41,862 nucleotides of DNA from NCBI GenBank assembly GCA_018830325.1, contig JAHJSQ010000022.1:1-41862 (forward strand), written 5' to 3'. The notes beneath the pieces are model-generated. The model made no database searches, was not told where the DNA came from, and worked only from the letters and a program-made list of their open reading frames with translations. Within the stretch, counting starts at the first letter, position 1. Each line of letters begins with the position of its first letter. Below, one piece after another: positions 1 to 9,704 of this stretch. The DNA is from Gammaproteobacteria bacterium. GTDB lineage: Bacteria; Pseudomonadota; Gammaproteobacteria; Methylococcales; Methylomonadaceae. A program made the position numbers and the translations under genes.

Positions 1-175
1 TATACCTTTCGCACTTCAAATTTCGGCAGTGCCTGAGGAGGCGCCAGGGTGTGCGGCCCCTCACCTAACGCTAGGTGAGGGGCCAGCATGGAGCTGGCAT
101 AGAGCCTACAGGGATGTATTCACGGCGTCCTTTGACGGACACCCTGGTGCCGAATTTTAATCTGCGATGGGTATA
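1..175. repeat. Family A palindromic element, copy A1 (empty site)
   Basis: The element has imperfect inverted ends: it starts TATACCTTTCGCACTTCAAA, and the complement of its right end reads TATACCCATCGCAGATTAAA. Inside is a 13-bp perfect hairpin (55-67 with 72-84, loop ACGC). A second full copy lies at 18062-18303. Compared with that copy, A1 lacks the 65-bp family B insert and keeps a single TTCA at 119-122, so it is a natural empty site. It may continue left of the window. There is no coding potential; it looks like a MITE-type repeat. Confidence 0.8.
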
Positions 176-183
176 TTTATTCG

Positions 184-376
184 GTTCCCACGGACTCCGC
201 GCGGGAACCTTCTTTCCGTAGGGTGCGCATTGCGCACCAGCAATTCCTGGTTCCCAACGCGCCGGAGGCTTTGAAAGTATTGGTGCATTCCTCATTCTCA
301 CCGCTCCAGCGTGGGAATGCATACCGTTCTTGCTTCGGCAGCCATGATATGAGTTCCCACGGAGGACCGTGGGAAC
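184..376. repeat. REP-like hairpin cluster upstream of ttcA
   Basis: Several short palindromes are built on GTTCCCACG...CGTGGGAAC. The clearest is at 353-376, with perfect 10-bp arms GTTCCCACGG and CCGTGGGAAC around AGGA. Another is a GGTGCGCA/TGCGCACC hairpin at 222-238. The GTTCCCACGC motif recurs in the D elements at 11.6, 25.9, 26.7 and 34.8 kb. An open frame crosses this stretch into ttcA, but it is repeat sequence and not protein. Confidence 0.7.
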
Positions 377-438
377 TAGAAATTATTTTCCGCGCCCCAA
401 AAAAGGGTACGCGATGCGTAGCCTATAATTTATTTCGT

Positions 439-1299
439 ATGACTCATCCGATTCAAAAATCCCGAACCCAATTCAATAAACTGCAGAAACGTTTGCGTCA
501 TGCGGTCGGCGATGCGATCGCCGATTACAACATGATCGAGGACGGCGATAAAATCATGGTTTGCCTGTCCGGCGGCAAGGATTCGTTCACGATGCTGGAC
601 ATCTTGATGAATCTGCAAAAAACCGCACCGGTCAAGTTCGAACTGCTGGCGGTCAATCTGGATCAGAAGCAACCGGGTTTTCCCGAGCATGTCTTGCCCG
701 AATACCTCGAATCCATCGGCGTTCCTTACCACATCATCGAGAAAGACACCTATAGCGTGGTCAAGCGCGTGATCCCCGAAGGCCAAACCACCTGCGGTCT
801 GTGTTCGAGATTGCGGCGCGGTACCTTATATGGTTTCGCCGAGGCGAACGGCATTACCAAGATAGCCCTAGGTCATCACCGCGACGATATTTTGGAAACT
901 TTTTTCCTGAATATTTTTTACGGCGGCAAACTGAAGGCGATGCCGCCCAAACTTTTGAGTGATGACAAGAAAAACATCGTGATCCGGCCGCTCGCCTATT
1001 GCCGCGAAAAAGAAATACAACGCTTCGCCGCGTTCCGCGATTACCCGATCATTCCGTGCAATCTGTGCGGCTCTCAGGAAAATCTGCAACGTCAGGCGAT
1101 GAAAGTCATGCTGAAGACCTGGGACAAACAGTTTCCAGGTCGTTTGGAGACGATCTTCACGAGTCTGCAAAACGTCGCGCCATCGCAATTGGCCGATACT
1201 CAACTGTTCGATTTCGCCGGACTCAAAGCCAACTCGAACCTGCTAAACGGATGCGAAGCGATCGATGTTGACGCCGGGTTGTCGGTCTTGGCAATGTAA
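439..1299 (+). CDS. ttcA: tRNA 2-thiocytidine(32) synthetase TtcA
   Basis: TtcA is an ATP-dependent cytoplasmic enzyme that thiolates cytidine 32 of some tRNAs using an Fe-S cluster. The 286-residue product has the PP-loop SGGKDS at residues 44-49, a CxxC pair (C119, C122), the GHHRDD segment near 146-150 and a second CxxC (C207, C210). These cysteines are where family members bind the cluster. The frame stays open upstream to 223, but that part is repeat DNA, and [12 protein letters not shown] at 439 matches the usual TtcA start. A TATAAT at 424-429 sits only 9 bases before this ATG and no ribosome site is visible, so the message may have little or no leader. The stop touches the next ATG, which suggests one transcript with the following two genes. 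Confidence 0.93.
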   Translation: MTHPIQKSRTQFNKLQKRLRHAVGDAIADYNMIEDGDKIMVCLSGGKDSFTMLDILMNLQKTAPVKFELLAVNLDQKQPGFPEHVLPEYLESIGVPYHIIEKDTYSVVKRVIPEGQTTCGLCSRLRRGTLYGFAEANGITKIALGHHRDDILETFFLNIFYGGKLKAMPPKLLSDDKKNIVIRPLAYCREKEIQRFAAFRDYPIIPCNLCGSQENLQRQAMKVMLKTWDKQFPGRLETIFTSLQNVAPSQLADTQLFDFAGLKANSNLLNGCEAIDVDAGLSVLAM

Positions 1300-2031
1300 A
1301 TGACCGGCGCAGCTATCGTACTGTTCACCGATTTCGGGCCGGCTGGCCCTTATCTCGGGCAGGTCGAAATCGTGCTTCGCCAGCTTGCGCCGTCCCATCC
1401 CGTCATTCACCTCGTCAGTAACGCGCCGTGCGGCAATCCGCGAGCTGCGGCCTATATATTGGCCGCACTGCGGCAACAGTTCCCGCAAGATTCGGTTTTT
1501 CTCTGCGTCGTCGATCCCGGTGTCGGCGGGGCGCGTAAACCATTGGTATTGCAGGCGGACGGACAAACATTCGTCGGCCCGGATAACGGCTTGTTGAATA
1601 CCGTGGCCAAACATGCCGAACGCCGCGATTGGTTCGAAATCGTCTGGCGTCCCGAAAATTGCTCGATGAGTTTTCACGGCCGCGATTTGTTCGCGCCGGT
1701 CGCGGCACGCCTCGTTCTGGGTCAAGCGGCAGACGATTTAAAACCTTACCATGTCGATATCGCCGATTGGCCTGAAGATCTGGCCGAAATTATTTATTTC
1801 GACGGCTACGGCAATGCCTTTACCGGGCTGCGTTACCGTTCCGAACTGGATGGACGGATATTAATGGTCGACGGACGCAGGCTCGAGCAAGCCGGCACCT
1901 TCAGCGAAGCCTCGGTAGGTGAGCCGTTTTGGTATTGCAATTCATGCGGCTTAGTCGAAATCGCCGTCAATCAAGGCCATGCCGAACGGCAATTGGGACT
2001 AATGACCGGCATGAGAGTCGCCTATGAATGA
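1300..2031 (+). CDS. SAM hydroxide adenosyltransferase (DUF62 / chlorinase-fluorinase family)
   Basis: The 243-residue protein belongs to the SAM-dependent halogenase/hydroxide adenosyltransferase family, whose common bacterial members hydrolyse S-adenosylmethionine to adenosine and methionine. Visible motifs are TDFG at 10-13, DPGVGG at 72-77, GPDNGLL at 93-99 and FHGRDLFAP at 125-133. I do not see the extra loop that marks fluorinases, so hydrolase activity is more likely than halogenation. It starts directly after the ttcA stop and overlaps the next gene by 8 bases, so translation is probably coupled. Its physiological role is not settled for the family. Confidence 0.88.
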   Translation: MTGAAIVLFTDFGPAGPYLGQVEIVLRQLAPSHPVIHLVSNAPCGNPRAAAYILAALRQQFPQDSVFLCVVDPGVGGARKPLVLQADGQTFVGPDNGLLNTVAKHAERRDWFEIVWRPENCSMSFHGRDLFAPVAARLVLGQAADDLKPYHVDIADWPEDLAEIIYFDGYGNAFTGLRYRSELDGRILMVDGRRLEQAGTFSEASVGEPFWYCNSCGLVEIAVNQGHAERQLGLMTGMRVAYE

Positions 2032-5000
2032 TGTCAAACGCTGGCAATTTTGGATAGACCGGGGCGGCACTTTTACCGACGTTGTCGCGAAAAGCCCGGA
2101 CGGACGCCTGCTGACGCATAAATTACTGTCGGATAACCCGGAGCGTTACCGAGATGCCGCGCTGCAAGGCATGCGTGATATCCTGAATGTGGGCCCAGCA
2201 GAACCGCTGGCGGATGCCGTCGAAATCGTCAAAATGGGCACGACGGTCGGCACCAATGCCTTGCTCGAACGCAAAGGCGAACCCGTCGCGCTAATAATCA
2301 CAAAAGGCTTCAAGGATTGTCTGCGCATCGCTTACCAGAACCGGCCCGATATTTTCGCGCTGAATATCCAACTGCCTGAGCAACTTTATCGAACCGTCGT
2401 CGAAATCGACGAGCGCATCGACGCCCAAGGCAGCGTGCTTAAAACCTTGGACGAGCAGCTTGCCGAACGGCAGTTACAAACGCTTTATAACCAAGGTTTG
2501 CGCGCGATCGCGGTGGTGTTGCTGCATGCCTGGCGCTATCCGGCGCATGAATTGCGTTTGCAAGAAATCGCCGAACGGATCGGCTTCACGCAAATCTCCA
2601 TTTCGCATCAGGTCAGTCCGTTGATGAAGATTGTCGGGCGCGGCGATACGACCGTCGTCGATGCCTATTTATCGCCGATGTTGCAGCGCTATGTCGATCA
2701 GGTTGCCTCGGGTTTGGGCGGCGAGCGCTCGGATGAAGTTCGCCTAATGTTCATGCAATCGAACGGCGGCTTGACCGATGCCAAGCGTTTCCGAGGCCGC
2801 GATTGTATTTTGTCGGGCCCGGCCGGCGGTATCGTTGGCGCGGTTGCGGTTGCGCAACAGGCTGGTTTCGACAAAATTATCGCGTTCGACATGGGCGGCA
2901 CCTCGACCGATGTCGCGCATTTCGCAGGTGAATACGAGCGCCGCTTCGAAACCGAGGTCGCGGGCGTTAGAATGCGCGTGCCGATGATGGCGATACATAC
3001 CGTCGCGGCGGGCGGCGGCTCGATTCTGCATTTCGACGGCATGCGTTACCGGGTCGGTCCCGATTCGGCCGGCGCGAATCCGGGGCCGGCTGGCTACCGG
3101 AGGGGCGGTCCGTTGACCGTGACCGATGCGAATATCATGCTGGGGAAATTGCCGCTATTTCCAGCTGTTTTCGGCGCCGAAGGCAATCTGCCGCTTGACC
3201 GGGATCGAGTTGGAGTTTTGTTCGCCGAGCTTTCGCAGCGCATACATGCTGTGACTGGCGATGACCGAAGCCCCGAACAAGTCGCCGAAGGTTTTCTCGA
3301 TATCGCGGTCGAAAACATGGCGGCGGCCATCAAGACTATTTCGGTGCAAAAAGGCTACGACGTTTCCGAATATGCTTTGTGCTGTTACGGCGCGGCGGCG
3401 GGACAACATGCCTGCGCGGTGGCCGACCGCTTGGGGATGCGGCGTATTATTCTGCATCCGTTCGCGGGCGTCTTGTCGGCCTACGGCATGGGTCTGGCAG
3501 ACTTACGCACGGTTCGGCAAAAAGCCTTGGAGCGGCAATTGAATGAGGTTTCTCTGGACGCTTTAACGCGTGAATTCGATGTGTTGGAACAAGAAGGGCA
3601 TGCCGAGATCGCCGCGCAAGGCGTTGCGGAAGATCGCATCGAAGCGGTTCGCCGCCTGTTTTTACGCTACCAGGGCACCGATACCGCATTGGCGGTCGAA
3701 TTTGCCGAACGGCCGGTCATGCTGGCCGATTTCGAACGGCAATACTTGCGCCAATTCGGATTTACCTATGCCGACAAGCCGCTCATTATCGAATCGATGG
3801 CCGTCGAAGTCATCGGGCTCAGCGGGCAAGAGGCATCGATACCGGTAGAGGAGCATGATTTCGAAGACATCGCGCCGCTGATGACCGAATTGGTATTTTT
3901 TCGTGGACGGCATTGGCAAACGCCCGTGTATCGGCGCGAACAATTTAATCGGAGCAGGATCATCGACGGGCCGGCCATCGTCATCGAACCGACTTCGACC
4001 CTCGTGATCGACCCAGGCTGGCGGGCCTCGGTCGATCAGGGGCACAATCTGATTCTTACGCGGCAACAGGGCAGCGAACATGCTGCATTAACGACCGGTG
4101 CGTCGCCCGATCCGGTCATGTTGGAAATTTTCAACAAACTGTTCATCTCGATTGCCGAGCAGATGGGTTTCGTCCTGCAAAACACCGCGCACTCGGTCAA
4201 TATCAAGGAAAGGCTGGATTTTTCATGCGCGCTGTTCGATGCGCAAGGCGAACTGATCGCAAACGCGCCGCATATTCCGGTGCATCTGGGTTCGATGGGC
4301 GAAACCGTCAAAGGTTTGCTGCAAAACCGCGACTTTACGATGGCTCCCGGCGATGTTTTTCTGGTCAATTCGCCTTATCGAGGCGGTACGCATTTGCCCG
4401 ACATTACGATCATCACACCGGTTTTCGATCGGAGTCAGTTGCTCTTTTTTACCGCATCACGCGGCCATCATGCCGATATCGGCGGCATCACGCCGGGCTC
4501 GATGCCATCGCATAGTCGCAAGATCGAGGAAGAGGGCGTGTTGACTTCGGGCATCAAAATCGTCGAACGAGGCCGTTTCAACGAGGAGGCTCTGAGGCAT
4601 TGGTTGCTGTCGGGAGACTATCCCGCGCGCAATCCCGATCAGAATATTGCCGATTTTCAGGCCCAGATCGCCGCGAACGAAAAAGGCGCTCAAGAACTAC
4701 ATAAAATGATCGCGCATTATTCATTGGCGGTCGTGCAAGCCTACATGCGCTTCGTGCAGGACAATGCCGAGGCGTCGGTGCGCAAGATTTTGGCTAATCT
4801 GCCGGATGGGCAATTTCGTTATGCGCTCGACGACGGCGCCGAAATCGCCGTGCGCGTGACTCTCGATCGCGAACGCGAGTCCGCGCGTATCGATTTCAGC
4901 GGCACCTCGCCGCAACAATCCGGTAATTTCAACGCGCCGTCGGCAGTCTGCAAGGCGGCGGTACTCTATGTCTTCAGAACCTTGGTGCAAGACGATATCC

Positions 5001-5635
5001 CGCTCAATGCCGGCTGTCTCAAGCCGCTCGATATCGTCATTCCGGAAGGCTCAATGCTTAATCCGAAGTACCCGGCCGCAGTCGTCGCCGGCAATGTCGA
5101 GACATCGCAAATCATCGTCGACGCCTTGTACGGCGCCTTGGGCGTACTGGCCGGATCGCAAGGCACGATGAACAATCTGACCTTCGGCAATCAGCGTTAT
5201 CAATATTACGAAACGATTTGCGGCGGTGCCGGCGCCGGCAACGGTTTCGACGGCTGCAGCGCGGTGCATACGCACATGACCAATTCGCGCATCACCGATC
5301 CGGAAGTGCTCGAATGGCGTTTTCCGGTCCTGCTCGAAAAATTTTCGATACGTCAAGGCAGCGGCGGCAAGGGCGTGTTCAAGGGCGGCGATGGGGTCGT
5401 TCGCAGAATAAAATTTCTCGAACCGATGAGCGTCAACATTCTATCGAGCCACCGCACAACCGCCCCATTCGGACTGCACGGCGGTGAGCCCGGCGCAGTC
5501 GGCAAAAATAGCGTATGGCGAGAAAGCGGGGCCGTCGAGTCTTTAGACGGTTGCGCCCAAGTCGAAATGCAAGCCGGAGACGTGCTGCAAATCGAAACGC
5601 CCGGCGGTGGAGCTTACGGCAGTAAACCGGTTTGA
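2024..5635 (+). CDS. Fused hydantoinase A/B (5-oxoprolinase-like ATP-dependent amidohydrolase)
   Basis: At 1203 residues this is the size of single-chain 5-oxoprolinases that join the HyuA and HyuB halves. The HyuA half (about 1-680) shows the actin-like ATPase signature [11 protein letters not shown] at 11-21, the [10 protein letters not shown] block, [11 protein letters not shown] and [13 protein letters not shown] near 288-300. The HyuB half starts near residue 694 ([13 protein letters not shown]) and ends with GGGAYG. Likely reactions are ATP-driven opening of 5-oxoproline or a related hydantoin; the sequence alone does not fix the substrate. Its ATG lies inside the end of the SAM hydrolase gene, placing it third in the ttcA transcript. 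The following 125 bases to the tRNA hold no convincing terminator. Confidence 0.9.
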   Translation: MNDVKRWQFWIDRGGTFTDVVAKSPDGRLLTHKLLSDNPERYRDAALQGMRDILNVGPAEPLADAVEIVKMGTTVGTNALLERKGEPVALIITKGFKDCLRIAYQNRPDIFALNIQLPEQLYRTVVEIDERIDAQGSVLKTLDEQLAERQLQTLYNQGLRAIAVVLLHAWRYPAHELRLQEIAERIGFTQISISHQVSPLMKIVGRGDTTVVDAYLSPMLQRYVDQVASGLGGERSDEVRLMFMQSNGGLTDAKRFRGRDCILSGPAGGIVGAVAVAQQAGFDKIIAFDMGGTSTDVAHFAGEYERRFETEVAGVRMRVPMMAIHTVAAGGGSILHFDGMRYRVGPDSAGANPGPAGYRRGGPLTVTDANIMLGKLPLFPAVFGAEGNLPLDRDRVGVLFAELSQRIHAVTGDDRSPEQVAEGFLDIAVENMAAAIKTISVQKGYDVSEYALCCYGAAAGQHACAVADRLGMRRIILHPFAGVLSAYGMGLADLRTVRQKALERQLNEVSLDALTREFDVLEQEGHAEIAAQGVAEDRIEAVRRLFLRYQGTDTALAVEFAERPVMLADFERQYLRQFGFTYADKPLIIESMAVEVIGLSGQEASIPVEEHDFEDIAPLMTELVFFRGRHWQTPVYRREQFNRSRIIDGPAIVIEPTSTLVIDPGWRASVDQGHNLILTRQQGSEHAALTTGASPDPVMLEIFNKLFISIAEQMGFVLQNTAHSVNIKERLDFSCALFDAQGELIANAPHIPVHLGSMGETVKGLLQNRDFTMAPGDVFLVNSPYRGGTHLPDITIITPVFDRSQLLFFTASRGHHADIGGITPGSMPSHSRKIEEEGVLTSGIKIVERGRFNEEALRHWLLSGDYPARNPDQNIADFQAQIAANEKGAQELHKMIAHYSLAVVQAYMRFVQDNAEASVRKILANLPDGQFRYALDDGAEIAVRVTLDRERESARIDFSGTSPQQSGNFNAPSAVCKAAVLYVFRTLVQDDIPLNAGCLKPLDIVIPEGSMLNPKYPAAVVAGNVETSQIIVDALYGALGVLAGSQGTMNNLTFGNQRYQYYETICGGAGAGNGFDGCSAVHTHMTNSRITDPEVLEWRFPVLLEKFSIRQGSGGKGVFKGGDGVVRRIKFLEPMSVNILSSHRTTAPFGLHGGEPGAVGKNSVWRESGAVESLDGCAQVEMQAGDVLQIETPGGGAYGSKPV

Positions 5636-5761
5636 GGGATTGTGAGGCCAAAAGAAGGAGTCTTAACGGCTTCCATTAAAAGAAATTCTTTAAAAGAAGG
5701 GCTGAAAAAATAGAAAAAAAACTTGAATAATAAATTCGATCCGTTATCATAAGCGGCTCAC

Positions 5762-5852
5762 GGAGAGATGGCTGAGTGGTTTAAGGCAGCGGTCTTGAAA
5801 ACCGTCGTGGGTTTGTAGCCCACCCAGAGTTCGAATCTCTGTCTCTCCGCCA
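5762..5852 (+). tRNA. tRNA-Ser (anticodon UGA)
   Basis: It folds as a class II tRNA with a 7-bp acceptor stem (GGAGAGA with TCTCTCC), a long variable arm (GTGGGTTTGTAGCCCAC), the T-loop TTCGAAT and an encoded CCA end at 5850-5852. The anticodon loop CTTGAAA at 5794-5800 carries TGA at 5796-5798, so it reads UCA serine codons. Confidence 0.97.
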
Positions 5853-6441
5853 TTACTCCTCAAAAGTTATTGATTTATATATAAAAATAGCAATAGCTTT
5901 AAGCGTGCCTTAACTTCTACCGTAGCCTGCGGATCTATAGATAAAAATCTTACAGTTAGTTACCCAATCATCAATTTTAGGTAACTTATCTAATCCTTGT
6001 TCTGATTTTTTTTATTCATAGAACAAGTCAATAAAACCCTATCAGAAAAGCATTCTTTCCAAAAATTTTCATTCGTATTGAAGATTCAGAAGTCTCATGG
6101 TTTCTAATGCCCAACAGGAAGACGTATCAATTTTTTGGATAAATGTTCTTGATTACCGACTATCTGTGTTGGTAACTTTGGAAATACCGCAAATTGATTA
6201 CCGAAGCTTTAAAAATTCAATTTCGTAAAGTCTCTGTCAAAGTTCAAAGTTGATCAAGGCAGCAATTCAGGGTAAATGCATTAAAATAATTAATATATCA
6301 ATATGTTACCCTGTCGCTTAGAACGTTTAGTCAATTTGGTTTAGCTTATGGTCTTCCTTCCTAGGTCTCGTTAGGCCACGCCGAACTTTCATTTGTTGGG
6401 GCGATAGTGGGTTCTTCATGAGCGTTAGGTACGGTCAGCAG
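5853..6441. other. AT-rich gap after tRNA-Ser without a gene
   Basis: This stretch of nearly 600 bases is clearly richer in A and T than its surroundings and has no credible reading frame. I see no integrase, no partial copy of the tRNA 3' end and none of the repeat families found elsewhere in the window. It could be decayed foreign DNA next to a tRNA gene, but nothing proves this. Confidence 0.5.
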
Positions 6442-7389
6442 CTACTTTCCACAGCCGGTCAATGGGTAACTCTCCAAATCGTCGGCAAAATCGATCGGTC
6501 CCGGAAAGTATTTGCGTATGATTGCCGAGGTTTCTTCTTCCGAGCCTTCGGTTCGCCGCATGCGGTGCGATAAGACTAAATGCTTGACCTTTGCGGCTTG
6601 TGTGATTTTGCCGATTTCCGAAGGTGGCATGTGCAGATTACGAGCGGCTCCAGTAGCCTGTTCAGGGATGGCGTGATGGGCGATCAGCAGGTCGGAGCCT
6701 TCGATAAGCTTGATTAGGGTATTGTATTCATTGCTGGTGTCGCCGGAGATGACGATGCTGCAGTCTTCTGCGTCGATACGCCAGGCTAAAGCGGGCAAGG
6801 GTCCATGATGTACGGATATGGCGCTGATGGTTAAATTCGGTGCAATGTTGAATGTTTGTATCTTATTTTTAGCGAAACGGACGTTGTGAGCTTGTATTTT
6901 ATAATTACTTTGGCTATCGGAGTTGATGTATTCATTTAGGTAACGGTAGATGCCGCTTTTACCGAACAATTTATCTATAAATTCCTTTGTCGAAGGCATA
7001 AGATCGTTGCCTGATGGGCCATAGACCGGTAAGTCTTTTTTTCGGTCGGTAAAATAGGAGCCTTTTACCAAGGCTGGAAAATCGCTACTGTGATCTACAT
7101 GAAAATGCGTGAATAACAAGGCCTGCAAATCGTTGAAATCAGCGCCGGATTTTTCGAAATTAAGGCTGCTACCGGGGCCGGTATCGATCATGACTACTGC
7201 TTTATCGTCGATCCGCAGCAAATAAGAACTCCCCGCGCGACGGTCGTTGATTTCAGGGCCGCCGGCACCCAACACTTGCAACTGAACCTTTGAGCGAGAG
7301 GCCGCAGTTGATGAATAAGCGACCAAAATTAAGCTCGTCAGACTAATCGCCAAGGTGAATGCTAAAGTTTGGAGTTTGGCTTGATTCAT
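6442..7389 (-). CDS. Exported metallo-beta-lactamase-fold hydrolase
   Basis: The protein is 315 residues from the ATG at 7389, which follows AGGAGG by a good distance. The frame runs further upstream, but only into repeat DNA. A signal peptide covers about residues 1-30, so it acts in the periplasm. The metal site HFHVDH is at 95-100, followed by HHG at 194-196, GDTS at 216-219 and LSHR at 273-276. This is the pattern of RNase Z-like or arylsulfatase-like members, which act on esters, lactones or phosphodiesters. The substrate is unknown. It lies downstream of the esterase gene on the same strand, although a 390-base gap with repeats separates them, so it may have its own promoter. Confidence 0.85.
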   Translation of the reverse strand: MNQAKLQTLAFTLAISLTSLILVAYSSTAASRSKVQLQVLGAGGPEINDRRAGSSYLLRIDDKAVVMIDTGPGSSLNFEKSGADFNDLQALLFTHFHVDHSSDFPALVKGSYFTDRKKDLPVYGPSGNDLMPSTKEFIDKLFGKSGIYRYLNEYINSDSQSNYKIQAHNVRFAKNKIQTFNIAPNLTISAISVHHGPLPALAWRIDAEDCSIVISGDTSNEYNTLIKLIEGSDLLIAHHAIPEQATGAARNLHMPPSEIGKITQAAKVKHLVLSHRMRRTEGSEEETSAIIRKYFPGPIDFADDLESYPLTGCGK

Positions 7390-7456
7390 GTTCGCCTCCT
7401 GAGTGCTGTTTTCGGAAGATTTGGGTGCAGCTCGAATTGACAAAGGAAAGGTCGTG

Positions 7457-7486
7457 TATCTATCGCAGATCAAAATTCGGCGCCGG
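7457..7486 (-). repeat. Fragment of a family A element end
   Basis: The bases read TATCTATCGCAGATCAAAAT and continue into TTCGGCGCCGG, closely matching the complement of the A1 right end (TATACCCATCGCAGATTAAA). It lies just upstream of the metallohydrolase start, and no partner arm remains next to it. Confidence 0.6.
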
Positions 7487-7597
7487 AATTCATGCCATAC
7501 CTAGCGTTTGCGGTTTTTTACTTCTCAGCAGTCGTTTGAAATAATCGATGAAACTCACGTTTGGTCCATCGAGCCTAAGGTTGCTTTTATGCTCAGC

Positions 7598-7773
7598 ATA
7601 GATCGAAATTCGGCACCGGGGTGACCGTCAAAGGACGCCGTGACCCCTGCACCTAAATTATCCAAGAAAGCTAACCATAGCCAACGACCTTTGGAATTTA
7701 GGTGCTGGGTGAATGCAGATTTTGCAGGAGCAAAAAATCTGCCCTGCCGCCGACACCTGCCAATCGAGTTGCC
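7598..7773. repeat. Composite element: A-type arms around a 65-bp B insert
   Basis: Bases 7598-7644 match the complement of the right half of A1. The B insert is at 7645-7709, with arms CCCTGCACCTAAATT and AATTTAGGTGCTGGG. After B, bases 7710-7773 (GCCGACACCTGCCAATCGAG inside) match the complement of the left arm of the element at 41562 rather than A1. The B copy is flanked by TGAC and TGAA, consistent with a decayed 4-bp duplication at the same A-core position as at 18180. Confidence 0.75.
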
Positions 7774-7779
7774 AAGTCC

Positions 7780-8658
7780 TTAGTCTGATGAAACAAAAAA
7801 ATCAATCAACGTTGCATTGATATCCGGCCATTGCGAATGCGGTTTATCGCCTTCGCAATACCAGGTTTTTATACCGCTAGCGCAGTTCGTGTAAGCGCTA
7901 CATCCGTTATCGAGAGGTTCGGGAATCGGGTCGCATTGGTTGCATATCGCCCACCACCCCGCCGATTCCTTTCCGTAACCCGGAAACAGCTTGTCTTTTG
8001 CGCTATGCATGATCATGGCCGGTATCGGATCGGGGCAGCGGCGTTGGCGCAACTCTTGATAATTGATGCCGGCCGCGCTGGGAGCAATGGCGCTTGGAAT
8101 ATGCTTGGTGCCGGACATGAATGCCAAGGCCATGGCGGAGGTGCCTCCATCGGAATGACCCGTGATATAGATTCTTTTATTGTCGATACACCATTTTTTG
8201 GCGATCAGTTCGGGAATAGTGCCGAGTTCGACGGTCGTGGTGGGCGATAGGGGCGGGTGGTCCGCATAAGCGACAATCATACCGGCGGTTGTTGCCGCTA
8301 GTGTTAGATCGGTCGTTTTTTCGGTTTTGGCTCGATTGGAACCGGCGGGCGATAATACCAATAACAACGGGTGAGGGAATGTCGGATCGTAATTTAAAGG
8401 TGTTCGGACGTTATACTTGATTCCGTCCGCGGTGGATTCGCCATGGGTGGCGCCGGCAGATCCCTTAAGCTGTGCTGTTTGGCACAGGCCTTGAATTGAC
8501 TCGGGCCGGTAAACGGCGTTGCCCATCTGAGCATAATCACTGTTCCCGGTTTCCATCAACAACATGATTAACACTAACAGAATGGGTGACAGAAAAATCG
8601 CTGCCAACCACATGTTGCGTTTGGTCAGGTGGGGTTTGATTTTCGAGAAATCAATCAT
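7780..8658 (-). CDS. Membrane-anchored serine esterase (PHB depolymerase / feruloyl esterase-like)
   Basis: The 292-residue protein has one N-terminal transmembrane helix (about 15-36) and then an alpha/beta-hydrolase domain facing the periplasm. The nucleophile elbow is GHSDGG, with a likely acid in SAKDKLFPG and a catalytic histidine in KPHSQWP near the C-terminus. The layout resembles the secreted polyhydroxybutyrate-depolymerase/feruloyl esterase group (LpqC-like) rather than cytoplasmic dienelactone hydrolases. Many cysteines in the last third (CNQCDP, NGCSAYTNC, WYCEG) suggest disulphides, which fits an exported enzyme. The true substrate is unknown. It follows the His-end protein gene by 33 bases and is probably co-transcribed with it. 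Confidence 0.8.
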   Translation of the reverse strand: MIDFSKIKPHLTKRNMWLAAIFLSPILLVLIMLLMETGNSDYAQMGNAVYRPESIQGLCQTAQLKGSAGATHGESTADGIKYNVRTPLNYDPTFPHPLLLVLSPAGSNRAKTEKTTDLTLAATTAGMIVAYADHPPLSPTTTVELGTIPELIAKKWCIDNKRIYITGHSDGGTSAMALAFMSGTKHIPSAIAPSAAGINYQELRQRRCPDPIPAMIMHSAKDKLFPGYGKESAGWWAICNQCDPIPEPLDNGCSAYTNCASGIKTWYCEGDKPHSQWPDINATLIDFFVSSD

Positions 8659-8691
8659 TGACGCATTCCGGATTTTGAAATTGGGTTCTGA

Positions 8692-9312
8692 TTAGGCTTC
8701 TGGCGTGTCGCTAGGTTTATCGTTATCCTTACTCACATACATAAATGCCAGCACCACAAAAGCCGATAAACCGAATACGAATAGTAATGGTTTAAAATTG
8801 AAGCTATCGGGATCTTCGAGGCCTACTGAAAAAGGGATATGCGAATCGAGTTGCTTATCGTTGTCGACGATCGTGATATGGGCCAAATAATTTCCCGCGC
8901 CGTACTTGCTAAAGTCGACAATGCCGCTAAACGATCCGGTTTTGACTTTTTGCGGTTCTTGATGAAAAATTCGGGTGCCTTCCGGCTCCTTCGTGATTTC
9001 GAATTCCACGTCGATCGTGCGTAATGCCTTGCCGCCGTAATCAAAGACCAAATGTGTTTGACCGACTTCCGGAATCGCATTGCAATAGCCTTTGCTGCCC
9101 GATAATTCAGGGGTGTAAGCGGTGAAATGGACGCTATCGACTCCGACACGGATATTGCAGGCGTCGATTTCATCAACCGCCCCACGATGGGCATGCGCCG
9201 GTGAAACGATAATCAAGCTCGAGAGTAAAAAAGCTGCGATCAACAACTGCTCGACAAAAAGACGATAGGTTAAGATCCGTGAACGTTTTGTAGTTATTAT
9301 GCCTTTGTTCAT
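8692..9312 (-). CDS. Exported single-helix protein with mature N-terminal histidine (unknown function)
   Basis: I do not recognise a named family. The ATG at 9312 is supported by AGGAGA six bases before it. A long signal peptide ends AHA, so cleavage would leave His42 as the first mature residue (HRGAVDEID). A beta-rich domain of about 130 residues follows, with two cysteines (C52, C77) and further histidines (62, 87, 117, 145, 158). A C-terminal transmembrane helix (about 174-193) ends in a short charged cytoplasmic tail. An exposed N-terminal histidine is a copper ligand in CopC-like and LPMO-like proteins, so metal binding is a fair guess. A remote link to PmoD/AmoD-like periplasmic proteins is possible but unproven. 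Confidence 0.75.
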   Translation of the reverse strand: MNKGIITTKRSRILTYRLFVEQLLIAAFLLSSLIIVSPAHAHRGAVDEIDACNIRVGVDSVHFTAYTPELSGSKGYCNAIPEVGQTHLVFDYGGKALRTIDVEFEITKEPEGTRIFHQEPQKVKTGSFSGIVDFSKYGAGNYLAHITIVDNDKQLDSHIPFSVGLEDPDSFNFKPLLFVFGLSAFVVLAFMYVSKDNDKPSDTPEA

Positions 9313-9334
9313 CACAGTCTCCTGATGGGGTTGG

Positions 9335-9661
9335 CTAAAAGTCGACAGTTTCGACTTCGGAAATTAGGAATAAAGGTGCGCCGCCGCTCGAAATTTCAAC
9401 GGCATGTTTAGCCGTTTCCTGTCCGCCGATTGAATTTAAACAGGCTTCTAGTGCCGGCATCGACGGAAAATAAACTTCGGCTATTCGGTGATAAGGCGCT
9501 GGCTTGCCATCGGCAGTCGAAGTTATCAATGAGGCGACGAAGCGTGTTTTACCAACCATTTTTTCTACGGCCATAGGTACGTGCTCTTCTGTATAGCGGT
9601 GCTCGAAGACATCCAGGTCGGTCGGTTTAGGATACATGACAATTAACTTTGCCGCTTGCAT
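9335..9661 (-). CDS. EthD-domain protein (dimeric ferredoxin-like fold)
   Basis: The 108-residue protein begins MQAAKLIVMYPKPTDLDVFE and has the EthD hallmarks: an early YP...D..FE..Y...H segment and a C-terminal strand ending in a short ETVDF tail. EthD proteins are small cytoplasmic dimers that accompany ether-, lactone- or quinone-degrading systems. Some are monooxygenases or isomerases, and others have only an accessory role. It is the first gene of the minus-strand cluster facing the LysR gene, with 22 bases to the next gene. It is a plausible direct target of that regulator. Confidence 0.82.
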   Translation of the reverse strand: MQAAKLIVMYPKPTDLDVFEHRYTEEHVPMAVEKMVGKTRFVASLITSTADGKPAPYHRIAEVYFPSMPALEACLNSIGGQETAKHAVEISSGGAPLFLISEVETVDF

Positions 9662-9704
9662 AAGTATCTCGTATAGTTCTTTAATGGGCTGCGTTATGTA
9701 ACAA

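Noticed and set aside
223-438. N-terminal extension of 72 residues on ttcA
   Set aside because: It is encoded by REP-like hairpins; the TtcA family starts at the ATG at 439.
1300-2031. SAM-dependent fluorinase or chlorinase
   Set aside because: The sequence fits the general hydroxide adenosyltransferase group; I see no fluorinase-specific loop and no fluorometabolite genes nearby.
5762-6441. Genomic island at tRNA-Ser
   Set aside because: No integrase, direct repeat of the tRNA end or cargo genes can be seen.
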